A stretch of DNA of 49,292 nucleotides from Sphingomonas soli NBRC 100801 (GCF_001591025.1 NZ_BCTZ01000006.1:1-49292); one strand, 5' to 3'; counted from the first letter of the stretch, positions 7,905 through 17,764 are shown. Notes: generated by a model from the letters alone, not told the origin. A program made the numbers and translations.

Positions 7905-8807
7905 CTAGAGCAGCCCCTGCGCCCGATACCATTCGGCCGTTGCCGCCAATCCGGTCCGCGTCTCGATCTGCGGGGTCCAGAGGTCGGGTGCCGGGCGTTT
8001 CGATGGATCGACGACCCAGTCCGGGTGACAGAAATAAGCGACGCGATCCCTGGTGAGCTTCGCGCCGGAGCGGCGGAAGAGGCCGTCGAGCATTGCGCCC
8101 AGGTTGAGCAATGTGCGCGGCAATGCGAAGGCGCGGATACGCTTGCCCACAGCATCGCCCACGGCGCGCGAGAATGCCTCGTGGCTCCAGCCGCCCTCGA
8201 CACCGTCATCGGGTTCGAGGATCAGACGGCCAGGGTCGGTCTGCGCGAGCGCAATCAGCAGCCGGGCGAGGTCATCGGCGTGGATCGCCGACATCTGGCC
8301 GCCCGGCGGGAGCAAGGCGAGGCCGCGCTTCGCCAGCCTAAACAGATCGAGCATCTCCATGTCGCCCGGGCCATAGACTGCGGGCGGGCGGACGATCGTC
8401 CAGTCGAGCGCGGAGGCGCGGACCAGCGCCTCCGCACGCTCCTTCGAGCGGCCATAATTGGAGAGTTGCGGCTCGCGCGCCGATAGCGAGGAGACCATGA
8501 CGAAGCGGCGCACGCCCATGGATTCAGCGGCATCGAGCATCCGCTGGGTGCCCTCCACATTGCCGCGGATGAAGCCGATATGATTGGGCGCGTTGACCAC
8601 GCCGGCGATGTGCAGCACCGCATCCGCCCCGCTGGCGAGACGAGCGAGGCTGTCCACGCTTTCAAGGCTGCCATCGACCCAGACCACGCCCTCGCGCGGG
8701 GGCTGGGCACGGCGGGTGAGCGCGCGAACCTGATGCCCGGCGGCGAGCGCCAGATCCAGGGTGCGCTTGCCGACAAAGCCGGTGGCGCCGGTGATGGCGA
8801 GAATCAT
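7905..8807 (-). CDS. cerR: Extended/atypical SDR, probable ceramide (3-oxo-ceramide) reductase
   Basis: 300 residues, Rossmann fold of the NAD(P)-binding NDUFA9-like/epimerase group. The N-terminus has the nucleotide motif GATGFVGK (residues 7-14); a Tyr-x-x-x-Lys pair lies in NYGRSKERAE (about 127-136), followed by the RPPAVYGPGD motif. In Caulobacter a protein of this group encoded next to spt and its carrier protein (CerR) reduces the keto group after N-acylation. Here the gene is on the same strand upstream of acp-spt but separated by 885 bp of repeats. Family and position point to CerR; the exact substrate is inferred, and a generic quinone- or sugar-modifying SDR is the alternative. Confidence 0.6.
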   Translation of the reverse strand: MILAITGATGFVGKRTLDLALAAGHQVRALTRRAQPPREGVVWVDGSLESVDSLARLASGADAVLHIAGVVNAPNHIGFIRGNVEGTQRMLDAAESMGVRRFVMVSSLSAREPQLSNYGRSKERAEALVRASALDWTIVRPPAVYGPGDMEMLDLFRLAKRGLALLPPGGQMSAIHADDLARLLIALAQTDPGRLILEPDDGVEGGWSHEAFSRAVGDAVGKRIRAFALPRTLLNLGAMLDGLFRRSGAKLTRDRVAYFCHPDWVVDPSKRPAPDLWTPQIETRTGLAATAEWYRAQGLL

Positions 8808-8820
8808 GCTCCCCCTACCC

Positions 8821-9927
8821 TCACAGCAGCGCCATATGGCTGCGATGGATCAAGGCGGCGCGCGGGGCGTAGCCGAGGATTTCGGCATGCTCCTCGCTGC
8901 GCTTGCCGGTGATCCGGATGGCGTCTTCGCTGGGATATTCGGACAGGCCCCGGGCGATCTGCGTACCATCGGGGCCGAGCACGACGATCAAGTCACCGCG
9001 CGCGAATTTGCCTTCCACGCGAGTGGCACCGGCGGCGAGCAGGCTGTTTCCCTTTGCCAGCGCACGCGCCGCGCCGGCATCGACATGGATCTGGCCCTTG
9101 GCGGTAAGGCCGCCCGCCAGCCATGCCTTGCGCGCAGGGGCCGACTTTTCCGCGACGAACAAGGTGTGGCGAGCATCGGCGGAGAGCGGGCGATCGACCC
9201 TGCCCGAGGCGATGGCGAGATGCGCGCCAGCCGCATTGGCGATGCGCGCGGCGGCGATCTTCGAGACCATGCCGCCCGACCCCATGCCCGAAGCCGAGCC
9301 CCTGTCGGCCATCCCCTCGATCGCGGAATCGATCCGCTCGACGCGCGCGATGTGCTGCGCGCCGGGCAGCGCGGGATTGCGATCGTAGAGGCCGTCGACA
9401 TCGGAGAGGAGCACCACGCCCCCTGCCCCAGCCGCCTGACCCACGCGCGCGGCGAGGCGATCATTGTCGCCGAAGCGGATCTCCTCGGTCGCGACCGAAT
9501 CGTTTTCGTTGAGGATCGGGACGACACCGAGCGTGAGCAGCCTATCGAGCGTGGCGGCGGCGTTGAGATAGCGGCGGCGGTCCTCAAGATCGTCGAGCGT
9601 GACGAGCATCTGCGCCGCGGTGAGGCCGTTTGCGCCGAGAACTTCGGCCCAGACCTGGCTAAGCGCGATCTGCCCGACAGCGGCGGCAGCCTGCGCATCC
9701 TCCAGGCTGGCGCGACCGCCCTTGCCGAGGCTGAGACGCCGCGCACCAAGCGCGATCGCGCCGGAGGAGACGACCGCAACCTGCTGCCCCGCGCGGACGC
9801 GTTCGGCGATGCCGGCGGCGATCCCCTCCAGCCATTCGCGCCACACGCTGCCATCGGGATCGACGAGCAAAGCGGAGCCGATCTTGACGATCAGGCGCGG
9901 GCAGGTGGCGGGGGGAAAGAGGGGCAT
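8821..9927 (-). CDS. proB: Glutamate 5-kinase
   Basis: 368 residues. It phosphorylates glutamate to gamma-glutamyl phosphate, the first step of proline synthesis, in the cytosol. The amino acid kinase domain occupies about residues 10-255: KIGSALL at the N-terminus, SSGAIALGARRL for phosphate binding, and NDSVATEEIRFGDND for glutamate binding. A C-terminal PUA domain follows (about 278-360). The start at 9927 is chosen because the conserved sequence begins just after it; an in-frame ATG at 9969 would add 14 unconserved residues. It lies 13 bp upstream of the SDR gene on the same strand. proA is not in the window. Confidence 0.93.
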   Translation of the reverse strand: MPLFPPATCPRLIVKIGSALLVDPDGSVWREWLEGIAAGIAERVRAGQQVAVVSSGAIALGARRLSLGKGGRASLEDAQAAAAVGQIALSQVWAEVLGANGLTAAQMLVTLDDLEDRRRYLNAAATLDRLLTLGVVPILNENDSVATEEIRFGDNDRLAARVGQAAGAGGVVLLSDVDGLYDRNPALPGAQHIARVERIDSAIEGMADRGSASGMGSGGMVSKIAAARIANAAGAHLAIASGRVDRPLSADARHTLFVAEKSAPARKAWLAGGLTAKGQIHVDAGAARALAKGNSLLAAGATRVEGKFARGDLIVVLGPDGTQIARGLSEYPSEDAIRITGKRSEEHAEILGYAPRAALIHRSHMALL

Positions 9928-9967
9928 AAGCGCCAGTTGTGGAAAAGCGCGGAGATTGGCAAGTTCC

Positions 9968-10036
9968 AATCCTCTCCCGGAGGGAGAGGATTTTTTGGCC
10001 CCTCACCCAACCCTCTCCCGCAAGCGGGAGAGGGCT
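9968..10036. repeat. Tandem palindromes of repeat family C (CCTCTCCC type) between obgE and proB
   Basis: Two hairpins in a row. The first is AATCCTCTCCC-GGA-GGGAGAGGATT followed by TTTT (9968-9996), which would act as an intrinsic terminator for plus-strand transcripts although both flanking genes are on the minus strand. The second is CCCTCTCCCGC-AAG-CGGGAGAGGG (10011-10033). The same core sequence recurs in the murD coding region at the end of the window. Confidence 0.75.
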
Positions 10037-10058
10037 TTAGAAGGTAGAGCCTAGAAGG

Positions 10059-11228
<1,170 letters not shown>

Positions 11229-11254
11229 TTAAGGAAGGCAGCCCAAGCACGCGC

Positions 11255-12448
11255 ATGAATTCGATCGATCGCTATATGGCGCGGCTGATCGCGGTTCCGT
11301 TGATCTCGACGCTCCTGATCTCTGCAATGCTGCTGGTGCTGGACCGCATGCTGCGGCTGTTCGACTTCGTCGCGAACGAAGGCGGGCCGGTTAGCGTCGT
11401 CTGGCGGATGCTGGCAAACCTGCTTCCCGAATATCTGGGCCTGGGCATTCCGATCGGGCTGATGCTCGGCTGTCTGCTCGCATTCCGGCGGCTGGGCACG
11501 TCGTCCGAGCTCGACGTGCTGCGCGCGGTGGGGATCAGCTATACGCGGCTGCTCAAGGTGCCGTACATGTACGCCATCGCGCTGGCTTTGCTCAATTTCT
11601 CCATCGTCGGCTTCGTCCAGCCCTGGGCGCGCTACAATTACGAGCAGCTCCGCTTCGAATTGCGCAGCGGCGCGCTGGGTGCCTCTATCAAGGTCGGCGA
11701 GTTCGCCAGCTTCGGCCAGCGGATGACGCTGCGCATCGAATCGAGCAAGAATGAGGGCCGCGAACTATCCGGCATCTTCGTCCAGATGGCGACCAAGGAC
11801 GGCCCGGTGGCGGTGACCGCCGAGGGCGGGCAGTTCATGCGCTCCGACGATCCCGACACGATCATCTTCCGGCTGACCAACGGGACTTTGGTGCACAAGG
11901 ACAAGGCATCGGCGGTGCCGCGCGTGCTGACCTTCACCACGCATAATCTGCCGATCCCGCTCCCCAAATACGAACAGTTCCGAAAGCGCGGCGACCGCAG
12001 CCTGGAGCAGACGCTGCCCGAGCTGTCGCGCATCGGCAGGGACCGGACGGCGAAGGAGGAATTGCGCGATACGAGCCGGGCGGCGTGGCATTTCCGCGTC
12101 GCCGAAGTCGCATCCATGTTCCTGCTGCCGATGCTGGCGGTCGCGCTGGGCGTGCCGGCCAAGCGATCGACTTCGGCGCTGGGCGTGTTCCTGTCGATCG
12201 TGCTGATCGTGACATATCACAAGATCAACGAATATGCGCAGGCGATCGGGGCATTGGGGCGGATCGACCCGCTCATCGCGCTCTGGACGCCATGGGCGGT
12301 GTTCGCGGGGCTGACCTTCTGGCTCTATTACCAGACCGCCTATGTGCCGGGCGCGCAGCCGCTCGCCGCGCTCGAGAAGTGGTTCGACAAATTGGTCAAG
12401 ATGTTCACCCGCTATCTGCCCGGACGCCGGAAGGCGGAAGCCGCATGA
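11255..12448 (+). CDS. lptF: LPS export ABC permease LptF
   Basis: 397 residues, YjgP/YjgQ family. It forms with LptG the transmembrane part of the LptB2FG transporter that extracts LPS from the inner membrane. Three transmembrane helices lie before the periplasmic domain (about 12-30, 50-75, 98-118), a periplasmic beta-jellyroll spans about 125-265, and three helices follow (about 285-305, 310-330, 340-360). The stop overlaps the lptG start by 4 nt (ATGA), so translation is coupled. lptB and lptC are not visible nearby. In sphingomonads the outer leaflet carries glycosphingolipid in place of classical LPS, so the true cargo here is open. Confidence 0.92.
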   Translation: MNSIDRYMARLIAVPLISTLLISAMLLVLDRMLRLFDFVANEGGPVSVVWRMLANLLPEYLGLGIPIGLMLGCLLAFRRLGTSSELDVLRAVGISYTRLLKVPYMYAIALALLNFSIVGFVQPWARYNYEQLRFELRSGALGASIKVGEFASFGQRMTLRIESSKNEGRELSGIFVQMATKDGPVAVTAEGGQFMRSDDPDTIIFRLTNGTLVHKDKASAVPRVLTFTTHNLPIPLPKYEQFRKRGDRSLEQTLPELSRIGRDRTAKEELRDTSRAAWHFRVAEVASMFLLPMLAVALGVPAKRSTSALGVFLSIVLIVTYHKINEYAQAIGALGRIDPLIALWTPWAVFAGLTFWLYYQTAYVPGAQPLAALEKWFDKLVKMFTRYLPGRRKAEAA

Positions 12449-13545
12449 CCAACTTTCTCGACTTCTTCCCGTCGCGCACCATGTCGCTCTACATGGCGCG
12501 GATGTTCCTGGTGCGGACGTTCGCGATCCTCGCGGCGCTGGTGCTGGTGCTGCAGGCGCTCGACCTGCTCAGCGAAAGCGGGCGGATCCTGGCCTATGCC
12601 GGCAATGGCGATGCGGAAGTGTGGCGCTATGTGAGCCTGCGCTCGCCCGAGATCATCGCGCGCTTCCTGCCCTTTTCGGTGCTGCTGGGCACGATCATCA
12701 CGCTCAGCCAGCTCAACCAGAACAGCGAAGTCATCGCGATGAAGGCGTCCGGACTCTCGGCGCATCAGGTGCTGGCACCGCTGATGCTGACCGGGCTGGT
12801 GGTGGCGGCGATCTCGTTCGGGTTCAACGAGCGCGTCGTGGCGCGCTCCTCCGCCACGCTCGCGCAGTGGAAGAAGGTGGAATATGGCCCGCTCCCGATC
12901 GACCGGGGCGACCGATCGCACGTGTGGGTGAAGGACGGCAACCACCTGATCGTGGTCGAGCAGATCAAGGGACGCGGCGACGCGGCCCTGCTATCCGGCA
13001 TCACCGAATATGAGCGCGAGGGACAGTCGCTCCGCTCGATCCTGACGGCCAAGACGGGCAAGCGCGACGGCACCGGCTGGCGGGTGGAAGGCGCGGAACG
13101 CTTCGACGTGGCGACGGGCGTGGTGACGCCGGTGGGTTCGGTGCGCATCGCCGACGGCGTGCGGCCCGATCAGTTCACCCTATCGAACATCAACGCGGAC
13201 GGCATGTCGTTCGTCAGCCTGCGCGAGGCGATCGAGGATCTGAAGGTCGCGGGCCGCCAGACGCGCGCGCTGGAAGGCTCGCTCTGGCACAAATTCTCCG
13301 GTCCGCTGTCATCGGTGCTGATGCCGCTGCTGGGCGCGGTTGCCGCATTCGGGCTGGCGCGGAGCGGCAAGCTGTTCTTCCGCGCGGTGATCGGGATGGC
13401 TTTGGGCTTTCTCTACTTCGTCGCGGACAATTTCGCGCTGGCGATGGGCAATCTGGGCGCCTACCCGCCCTTCCTCGCCGCCTGGGCACCGTTCCTGCTG
13501 TTCCTGATGATCGGCGAAGCGGTGTTGCTCAAGACCGAGGAATAG
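12445..13545 (+). CDS. lptG: LPS export ABC permease LptG
   Basis: 366 residues, YjgP/YjgQ family, partner of LptF. The N-terminal helix is ARMFLVRTFAILAALVLVLQ (18-37), further helices lie near 65-85 and 107-130, the periplasmic beta domain covers about 135-265, and three C-terminal helices follow (about 285-300, 310-330, 335-355). Residues typical of the family such as LNQNSEVIAMKASG (about 90-103, coupling-helix region contacting LptB) are present. The start is the ATG overlapping the lptF stop; a longer in-frame extension to 12085 runs inside lptF and is rejected. It converges with the desaturase gene across a 36-bp gap. Confidence 0.92.
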   Translation: MTNFLDFFPSRTMSLYMARMFLVRTFAILAALVLVLQALDLLSESGRILAYAGNGDAEVWRYVSLRSPEIIARFLPFSVLLGTIITLSQLNQNSEVIAMKASGLSAHQVLAPLMLTGLVVAAISFGFNERVVARSSATLAQWKKVEYGPLPIDRGDRSHVWVKDGNHLIVVEQIKGRGDAALLSGITEYEREGQSLRSILTAKTGKRDGTGWRVEGAERFDVATGVVTPVGSVRIADGVRPDQFTLSNINADGMSFVSLREAIEDLKVAGRQTRALEGSLWHKFSGPLSSVLMPLLGAVAAFGLARSGKLFFRAVIGMALGFLYFVADNFALAMGNLGAYPPFLAAWAPFLLFLMIGEAVLLKTEE

Positions 13546-13548
13546 GAC

Positions 13549-13572
13549 GCTCCCCGGCTTCCGCCGGAGAGC
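13549..13572. terminator. Hairpin between convergent lptG and desaturase genes
   Basis: GCTCCCCGGC-TTCC-GCCGGAGAGC forms a 9-bp stem with one mismatch in the 36-bp convergent gap. There is no U tract on either side, so it may be a weak bidirectional terminator or an mRNA 3' end stabiliser. Confidence 0.35.
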
Positions 13573-13581
13573 AAGCTTGGC

Positions 13582-14670
13582 TTAGCGCTTCACCATCGTC
13601 GAGCGGGCGAGCTGGCCGACAAGGCCGGGAAGGCCCGGATAGCTCGCCTTGTGATAGGGCGAGTCCGGCTCCAGCGACGCAGTGATCCGGCGATGGGCCT
13701 GGCCGAGATTATGGTACGGCACGCTCGGCAGCAGATGGTGGAGCGCATGGTAGCGCAGACCCACCGGCGCCCAGAGCGCCGGAAGCAGCGCGGGCGGCGG
13801 CACGTTGACGCTGTCGAGATACTGGGCGGTGACGGTCATCGTCTCCCCTTCATTTTCCCACAGATGCGCGACGAGCGTGCGGATCTGGTTCATCACCGTG
13901 AGAAGCGAGACGATCGCGAGCACGATCAGGAACATCTTGAGCGGGATGATCCCGGTGACGACCATCGCGATGACGGCGATCGACCAGATGCTGGCGCCCG
14001 CCTCCATCGCCAGCCATTCGGCACGGAAGCGGCCCGTGGGCATGCGGCGGCGATAGGCGGGGTTGATGACCAGCCCCGAATAGCGCTCGATCACGGCCTT
14101 GCGCAGCGGCGGGATCACCAGCGAAAGCGGCGTCAGCACGCCATAGCGGATCAGCAGGCCGATCGGCGCGAGCGCGGCGAGCAGCACGAACACGGGCAGC
14201 GACCAGGGCTTCATCAGCGCAAGCGGCAGATATTCGGGATCCTCGACCGTGCCATATTTCATGCGGGCATGATGATGGACGTGGACGTCTTCATACATGA
14301 ACGAGGGCACGGCGAGCGGGATACCCACGAGCAGGTTCCAGCCCAGCCGGAAGCCCGGCACCGCGCCCGGCTTCATATGCGAAATCTCGTGAATGAAACT
14401 CACCGCACGATAGAGCGCCAGCGCCGAGACCAGCCCGGCGGCAAGACCGATGCCAAGGCTGGCGGTGGTGACCGCCACGACCAGCGCGGCATAGCCGATC
14501 ACCACGGAGGCGAGCAGATCGCTCCAGTAGATCAGCGGCTTGTGCGCAGCGAGGTCGCGCGCCATTTCGGCGGCGGCGCGGAGCATCGCCTTGTCATCGG
14601 CGATCCGCTCACGGGTCTTGCGCGGCGTCGCATCCGCTTCGCGCGCATCGAAAGCAACGGCAGTGTTCAT
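13582..14670 (-). CDS. Membrane fatty acid desaturase family protein
   Basis: About 362 residues. An integral membrane di-iron oxygenase of the FA_desaturase family with three histidine clusters: HEISHM, HVHHHARMKYG, and the C-terminal HALHHLLPSVPYHN. Hydrophobic segments flank them, giving the usual four-helix topology with the metal site in the cytosol. Start ambiguous: ATGs at 14670, 14682 and 14712 are in frame, none with a strong ribosome binding site; 14670 is chosen since similarity is unlikely upstream. It is divergent from the probable ceramide synthase. It may introduce a double bond into an acyl or sphingoid chain, but a carotenoid hydroxylase or other oxygenase of the same fold cannot be excluded. 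Confidence 0.82.
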   Translation of the reverse strand: MNTAVAFDAREADATPRKTRERIADDKAMLRAAAEMARDLAAHKPLIYWSDLLASVVIGYAALVVAVTTASLGIGLAAGLVSALALYRAVSFIHEISHMKPGAVPGFRLGWNLLVGIPLAVPSFMYEDVHVHHHARMKYGTVEDPEYLPLALMKPWSLPVFVLLAALAPIGLLIRYGVLTPLSLVIPPLRKAVIERYSGLVINPAYRRRMPTGRFRAEWLAMEAGASIWSIAVIAMVVTGIIPLKMFLIVLAIVSLLTVMNQIRTLVAHLWENEGETMTVTAQYLDSVNVPPPALLPALWAPVGLRYHALHHLLPSVPYHNLGQAHRRITASLEPDSPYHKASYPGLPGLVGQLARSTMVKR

Positions 14671-14716
14671 GGTCTGGCCCATTGCAATCAGATAGTGGCT
14701 AGATGTTGGCATTAAC

Positions 14717-14742
14717 AGGTCCGGAAGGTTCCGGCCTTGACA
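14717..14742. promoter_or_regulatory. Palindrome and -35 hexamer between desaturase and GNAT genes
   Basis: The divergent gap contains CCGGAAGGTTCCGG (14721-14734), a 6-bp arm palindrome with 2-bp centre, embedded in a wider imperfect inverted repeat. It abuts TTGACA at 14737-14742, reading toward the GNAT gene, with no strong -10 at 17 bp. It is a plausible operator for one or both genes; the regulator is unknown. Confidence 0.35.
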
Positions 14743-14791
14743 GCACGCCCGCGACGCAGGACTTCACCGGCGCAGAAAGGGGCTTCTTCCC

Positions 14792-15943
14792 ATGTCTTCT
14801 TTGTCCATCCGCCCGGTAATCACCAAGGCGGACACCAAGGCCTTTGTCGAGATCGCGTACCGGCTGAACAGCGGCGACCCCAATTGGGTGCCGCCGCTTC
14901 GCAGCGAGGAATATGCAAAGATAAGCCCGAAGAAGAATGGCTGGTTCAGCCATGCCGAAGCGCAGTTTTTCATAGCGGAACGCGGCGGCAAGGTGGTCGG
15001 CCGGATCTCCGCGCATATCGATTTCCTCGCGCTGGAAATGCCGCCCGAGCAGGGTTTCGGACCGGGTACGGGATTTTGGGGCATGTTCGACGCGGAGGAC
15101 CAGAATGCCGCAAAGGCGCTGATCAACGCTGCGGAAGACTGGCTGCGCAAGAAAGGCATGACCCGGGCCGTGGGCCCGATAAGCCTGTCGATCTGGGAAG
15201 AGCCGGGGCTACTGGTGAAGGGCTATGACCATTCACCAACCGTGCTGATGGGCCATCACAACCCGCAATATCGCGGCTGGATCGAGGCCATGGGCTATGG
15301 CGCGGTCAAGAAACTGCAGACCTATGAACTGGATATCGAAAAGGGCTTCCCGCCGCTGATCGGGCGCATCGTCGCTGCAGGCGAGAAGAATGCGCGCATC
15401 CATATCCGCAAGGTCAACAAGGCGAAGTTCGCCGAGGAAGCGCAGATCATCCTGGCGATCCTCAACGACGCATGGTCGGACAATTGGGGTTTCATACCGC
15501 TGACGCAGCCCGAGATCGACGATGTCGGCAAGAAGCTGAAGCCGCTGGTGTTCGAGGATTTGATCCACATCGCAGAGCTGGATGGCGAACCGGTGGCGTT
15601 CATGGTGACGCTGCCCGACATGAACGAGGCGCTGAAACCGCTAAAGGGTTCGCTGCTGCCCTTTGGCTGGGCCAAGCTGCTGCTATGGCTGCGCAAGCCG
15701 CGGGCGCACACGATGCGCGTGCCGCTGATGGGCGTGGTCAAGCGGCTCCAGGCATCGCGCATGGCGAGCCAGCTCGCTTTCATGATGATCGAATATTCCC
15801 GCCGCGCCGCCGTGACGAATTACGGCACCCTCCGGGGCGAGATCGGCTGGGTGCTCGACGACAATCAGGGGATGAACGCGATTGCCGATGCGATCGAAAG
15901 CACGGTCAATCGCGAATATCTGATCTACGCCAAGCCGCTTTGA
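14792..15943 (+). CDS. cerS: GNAT-fold N-acyltransferase, probable bacterial ceramide synthase
   Basis: 383 residues, preceded by AAGGGG at a workable distance. The N-terminus looks like a GNAT half-domain: RPVITKADTKAFVEIAYRLN, and AQFFIAERGGKVVGRISAHID corresponds to the beta4 acyl-CoA region. Genomes often label this family 'dATP pyrophosphohydrolase' or GNAT. A protein of this type (CerS, CC_1154) N-acylates the 3-keto long-chain base in Caulobacter. Context supports this: spt, its carrier protein and an SDR like CerR lie 7 kb away. Residues HPQ/NPQYRGWIEAMGYG and the C-terminal half are typical of the family. The acyl donor is inferred. Sure of the family, moderately sure of the role. 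Confidence 0.68.
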   Translation: MSSLSIRPVITKADTKAFVEIAYRLNSGDPNWVPPLRSEEYAKISPKKNGWFSHAEAQFFIAERGGKVVGRISAHIDFLALEMPPEQGFGPGTGFWGMFDAEDQNAAKALINAAEDWLRKKGMTRAVGPISLSIWEEPGLLVKGYDHSPTVLMGHHNPQYRGWIEAMGYGAVKKLQTYELDIEKGFPPLIGRIVAAGEKNARIHIRKVNKAKFAEEAQIILAILNDAWSDNWGFIPLTQPEIDDVGKKLKPLVFEDLIHIAELDGEPVAFMVTLPDMNEALKPLKGSLLPFGWAKLLLWLRKPRAHTMRVPLMGVVKRLQASRMASQLAFMMIEYSRRAAVTNYGTLRGEIGWVLDDNQGMNAIADAIESTVNREYLIYAKPL

Positions 15944-15949
15944 GCGGAA

Positions 15950-15975
15950 GCGCGGCGGCTGGGGGACCGCCGCGC
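15950..15975. terminator. GC hairpin between convergent genes
   Basis: GCGCGGCGG (15950-15958) pairs perfectly with CCGCCGCGC (15967-15975) around an 8-nt loop, in the gap between the GNAT gene and the convergent small exported protein. There is no U tract; a bidirectional terminator is possible. Confidence 0.45.
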
Positions 15976-15987
15976 ATCCAGATCAGA

Positions 15988-16239
15988 TCAATATTCGCCG
16001 AGCGGATCGCGGCCTTCGCGGATCCACTTGCCGCGAGCCTTGCACACCACCTTGGCGCCGGGAGCATCGCTCTCGGGACGGCAGAGCTTGACGCTCTTGG
16101 CGCGGCCGCTGAGCGGCGGCTTGGCTGCCTTGGCGGCCGGGGCGTTGGTCTCGGGATCGGACGAATGCGCGCTGGCGGGCATCGCGACAGCGGCGAAGCT
16201 GAAGGCGGCCAGGGCGACGGTGAGGCTACGCATATTCAT
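15988..16239 (-). CDS. Small exported protein of unknown function
   Basis: 83 residues. Clear signal peptide: Arg4, hydrophobic core LTVALAAFSFAAVAM, cleavage expected after ASA at residue 24. The mature part (about 59 residues) is basic, Ala/Pro/Lys-rich in its first half, and ends with two cysteines (near residues 53 and 65), enough for one disulfide, and the tail DPLGEY. A GAGAGGAG ribosome binding site precedes the ATG. An alternative start two codons later (second Met) would not change the signal peptide. No family recognised; similar short Cys-pair proteins are common in sphingomonads. Confidence 0.75.
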   Translation of the reverse strand: MNMRSLTVALAAFSFAAVAMPASAHSSDPETNAPAAKAAKPPLSGRAKSVKLCRPESDAPGAKVVCKARGKWIREGRDPLGEY

Positions 16240-16538
16240 GGGGGGACACTCCTCTCAATTTCAAAACGGGCGTCTCTGCCCGTACCGAAACGATTGCATC
16301 ACCCGTGCCAAATCAGCTTGTTACGCTAATTCAACACCTTAGCTAACTTGCGTAATCGTTGAGAGTGCCATAGAGCAGTAATACACACCAATATTTGGCG
16401 AAACCGTTCGCTGCCGGACAAGCTGGTGTCCGGAAACGGACGGCAAAAGCGGACCCCAGGGTTGCGCGGAGGCACCCTGGGCTCTGGTTCCCCGATTTCG
16501 CGGCGATGACGCCTATTCAATCCGGACGGGTTGGGTGG
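16240..16538. other. Intergenic region with a degenerate family B palindrome
   Basis: 299 bp without a gene. It holds the leader of the small exported protein gene (left), an AT-richer stretch around 16320-16390, and at 16450-16511 a decayed palindromic repeat: ACCCCAGGGT paired with ACCCTGGG, followed by ATTTCGCGGCGATGACG, which matches the family B right arm at 7748-7775 with changes. xthA follows on the minus strand. Confidence 0.55.
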
Positions 16539-17309
16539 CTAGCGCAGGCTGACCCAGGTGGGTGCGTGATCGCTGGCGCGCTCGCGGCCGCGATATTCCT
16601 TGTCGACCCCTGCCCCAGCGAAGCGATCAGCGGCGATCGGGCTAAGCAGGAGATGATCGATGCGGAAGCCCGCATCGCGCTGCCAGCAGCCGGCCTGATA
16701 GTCCCAGAAAGTCCAGACGCCTCCCTGCGGGAAGCGCGTGCGCAGCGCATCGGTCCAGCCCTGAGCGAGCAAGGCGCGGTAACGCTGGCGGCTTTCTGGC
16801 TGCATCAGCGCGTCGCTGGCCATTGCGGAGACGGAGAAAGTGTCGTCATCGTTCGGGATGACATTGTAATCGCCCGCGAGCACCACCGGCCGCTCCTCGG
16901 ACAGCAGCGCCTGTGCGCGATCGGCCAGCCGCTCCATCCATTTGAGCTTGTAATCGAATTTCGGGCCGGGCTGCGGATTGCCGTTCGGAAGATAGATGGA
17001 GGCGACGATCAGATCGCCGATCTCAGCCTCGATATAGCGGCTATGCGCATCTTCGGGATCGCCCGAAAGGCCGCGCTGGCGCTCGACCGGCTGTTGCCCA
17101 CGGGCGAGGATCGCGACGCCGTTGAACCCCTTCTGCCCGTGCCAGACAGCGCCATAGCCGGCCTTTTCGATCTCGCCGACGGGAAGCGTCTCGTCCGAGC
17201 TTTTGAGCTCTTGAAGACAGACGATATCGGGCTGCTGTTCGGCGAGATATTCGAGCAGACGCTCCATGCGCGCCTTGATGCCGTTCACATTATAGCTGAC
17301 GATCTTCAT
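16539..17309 (-). CDS. xthA: Exodeoxyribonuclease III / AP endonuclease
   Basis: 256 residues, endonuclease/exonuclease/phosphatase fold. N-terminal SYNVNGIKAR, metal-binding Glu in CLQELKSSD (about residue 34), catalytic GDYNVIPNDDD (about 145-155), and the C-terminal FRIDHLLLS and SDHAPTW motifs carrying the catalytic Asp-His pair (His about residue 249). Cleaves abasic sites and removes 3' blocking groups in base excision repair. Full length for the family. It follows the ErpA-type gene by 5 nt on the same strand and is probably cotranscribed. Confidence 0.94.
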   Translation of the reverse strand: MKIVSYNVNGIKARMERLLEYLAEQQPDIVCLQELKSSDETLPVGEIEKAGYGAVWHGQKGFNGVAILARGQQPVERQRGLSGDPEDAHSRYIEAEIGDLIVASIYLPNGNPQPGPKFDYKLKWMERLADRAQALLSEERPVVLAGDYNVIPNDDDTFSVSAMASDALMQPESRQRYRALLAQGWTDALRTRFPQGGVWTFWDYQAGCWQRDAGFRIDHLLLSPIAADRFAGAGVDKEYRGRERASDHAPTWVSLR

Positions 17310-17314
17310 GGCCG

Positions 17315-17656
17315 TCAGATCGAGAAGCTGGTGCCGCAGCCACAGCCCGAAGCCGCCTGTGGATTGGTTACCGCGAAATGCGCGCCGCCGAGATTATCGA
17401 CGAAATCGACCTGGCTGCCGCGCACCAGATCGAGGCTGATCGAATCGACGACGAGGCGAACGCCATCCTTTTCGACGACGAGATCGTCGTCAGCAGGCGC
17501 ATCGGCCATGCCGAACTTGTATTGGAAGCCCGAGCATCCGCCGCCTTCGACCGAAAGCCGCAGGATCGCGGGCTTGGCCTGTTTGGCCGCAATCGCCGCG
17601 ACACGCGCGGCGGCAGAGGCGGTCAATGCGATATCGGGCTCGGTTACGGTTGCCAT
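17315..17656 (-). CDS. erpA: Iron-sulfur cluster insertion protein, ErpA/HesB type
   Basis: 113 residues, an A-type carrier. The three cluster-ligand cysteines are present: C41 in GGGCSGFQYKF and C105 and C107 in SGCGCGTSF. The VTNPQAASGCGCG ending is typical of ErpA/IscA. It delivers Fe-S clusters to apo-enzymes. The start at 17656 gives MATVTEPDIAL; the frame is open upstream to 17896, but that extension overlaps the neighbouring terminator and lacks similarity. Which of ErpA, IscA or SufA it represents cannot be fixed from sequence alone; absence of isc or suf genes nearby favours ErpA. Confidence 0.85.
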   Translation of the reverse strand: MATVTEPDIALTASAAARVAAIAAKQAKPAILRLSVEGGGCSGFQYKFGMADAPADDDLVVEKDGVRLVVDSISLDLVRGSQVDFVDNLGGAHFAVTNPQAASGCGCGTSFSI

Positions 17657-17728
17657 GCAAGGGAGATAGTGCCGCAGGCGTGCGGGGGCAATCTCTGCTG
17701 CCTGCGCTTTGGCGGTGGGGGGCACCAC

Positions 17729-17764
17729 AAAAGAAAGGGGGCCGCCTTCACGGGCGACCCCTCC
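17729..17764 (-). terminator. Intrinsic terminator after the M23 peptidase gene
   Basis: On the minus strand GGGGTCGCC-CGTGAA-GGCGGCCCC forms a GC-rich stem followed by CTTTCTTTT. It lies about 20-55 nt after the M23 peptidase stop in the correct orientation. Confidence 0.65.

Noticed and set aside
12085..12444. Upstream extension of the lptG frame inside lptF
   Set aside because: It is the out-of-frame reading of lptF; lptG has a canonical start at 12445 with ATGA overlap.
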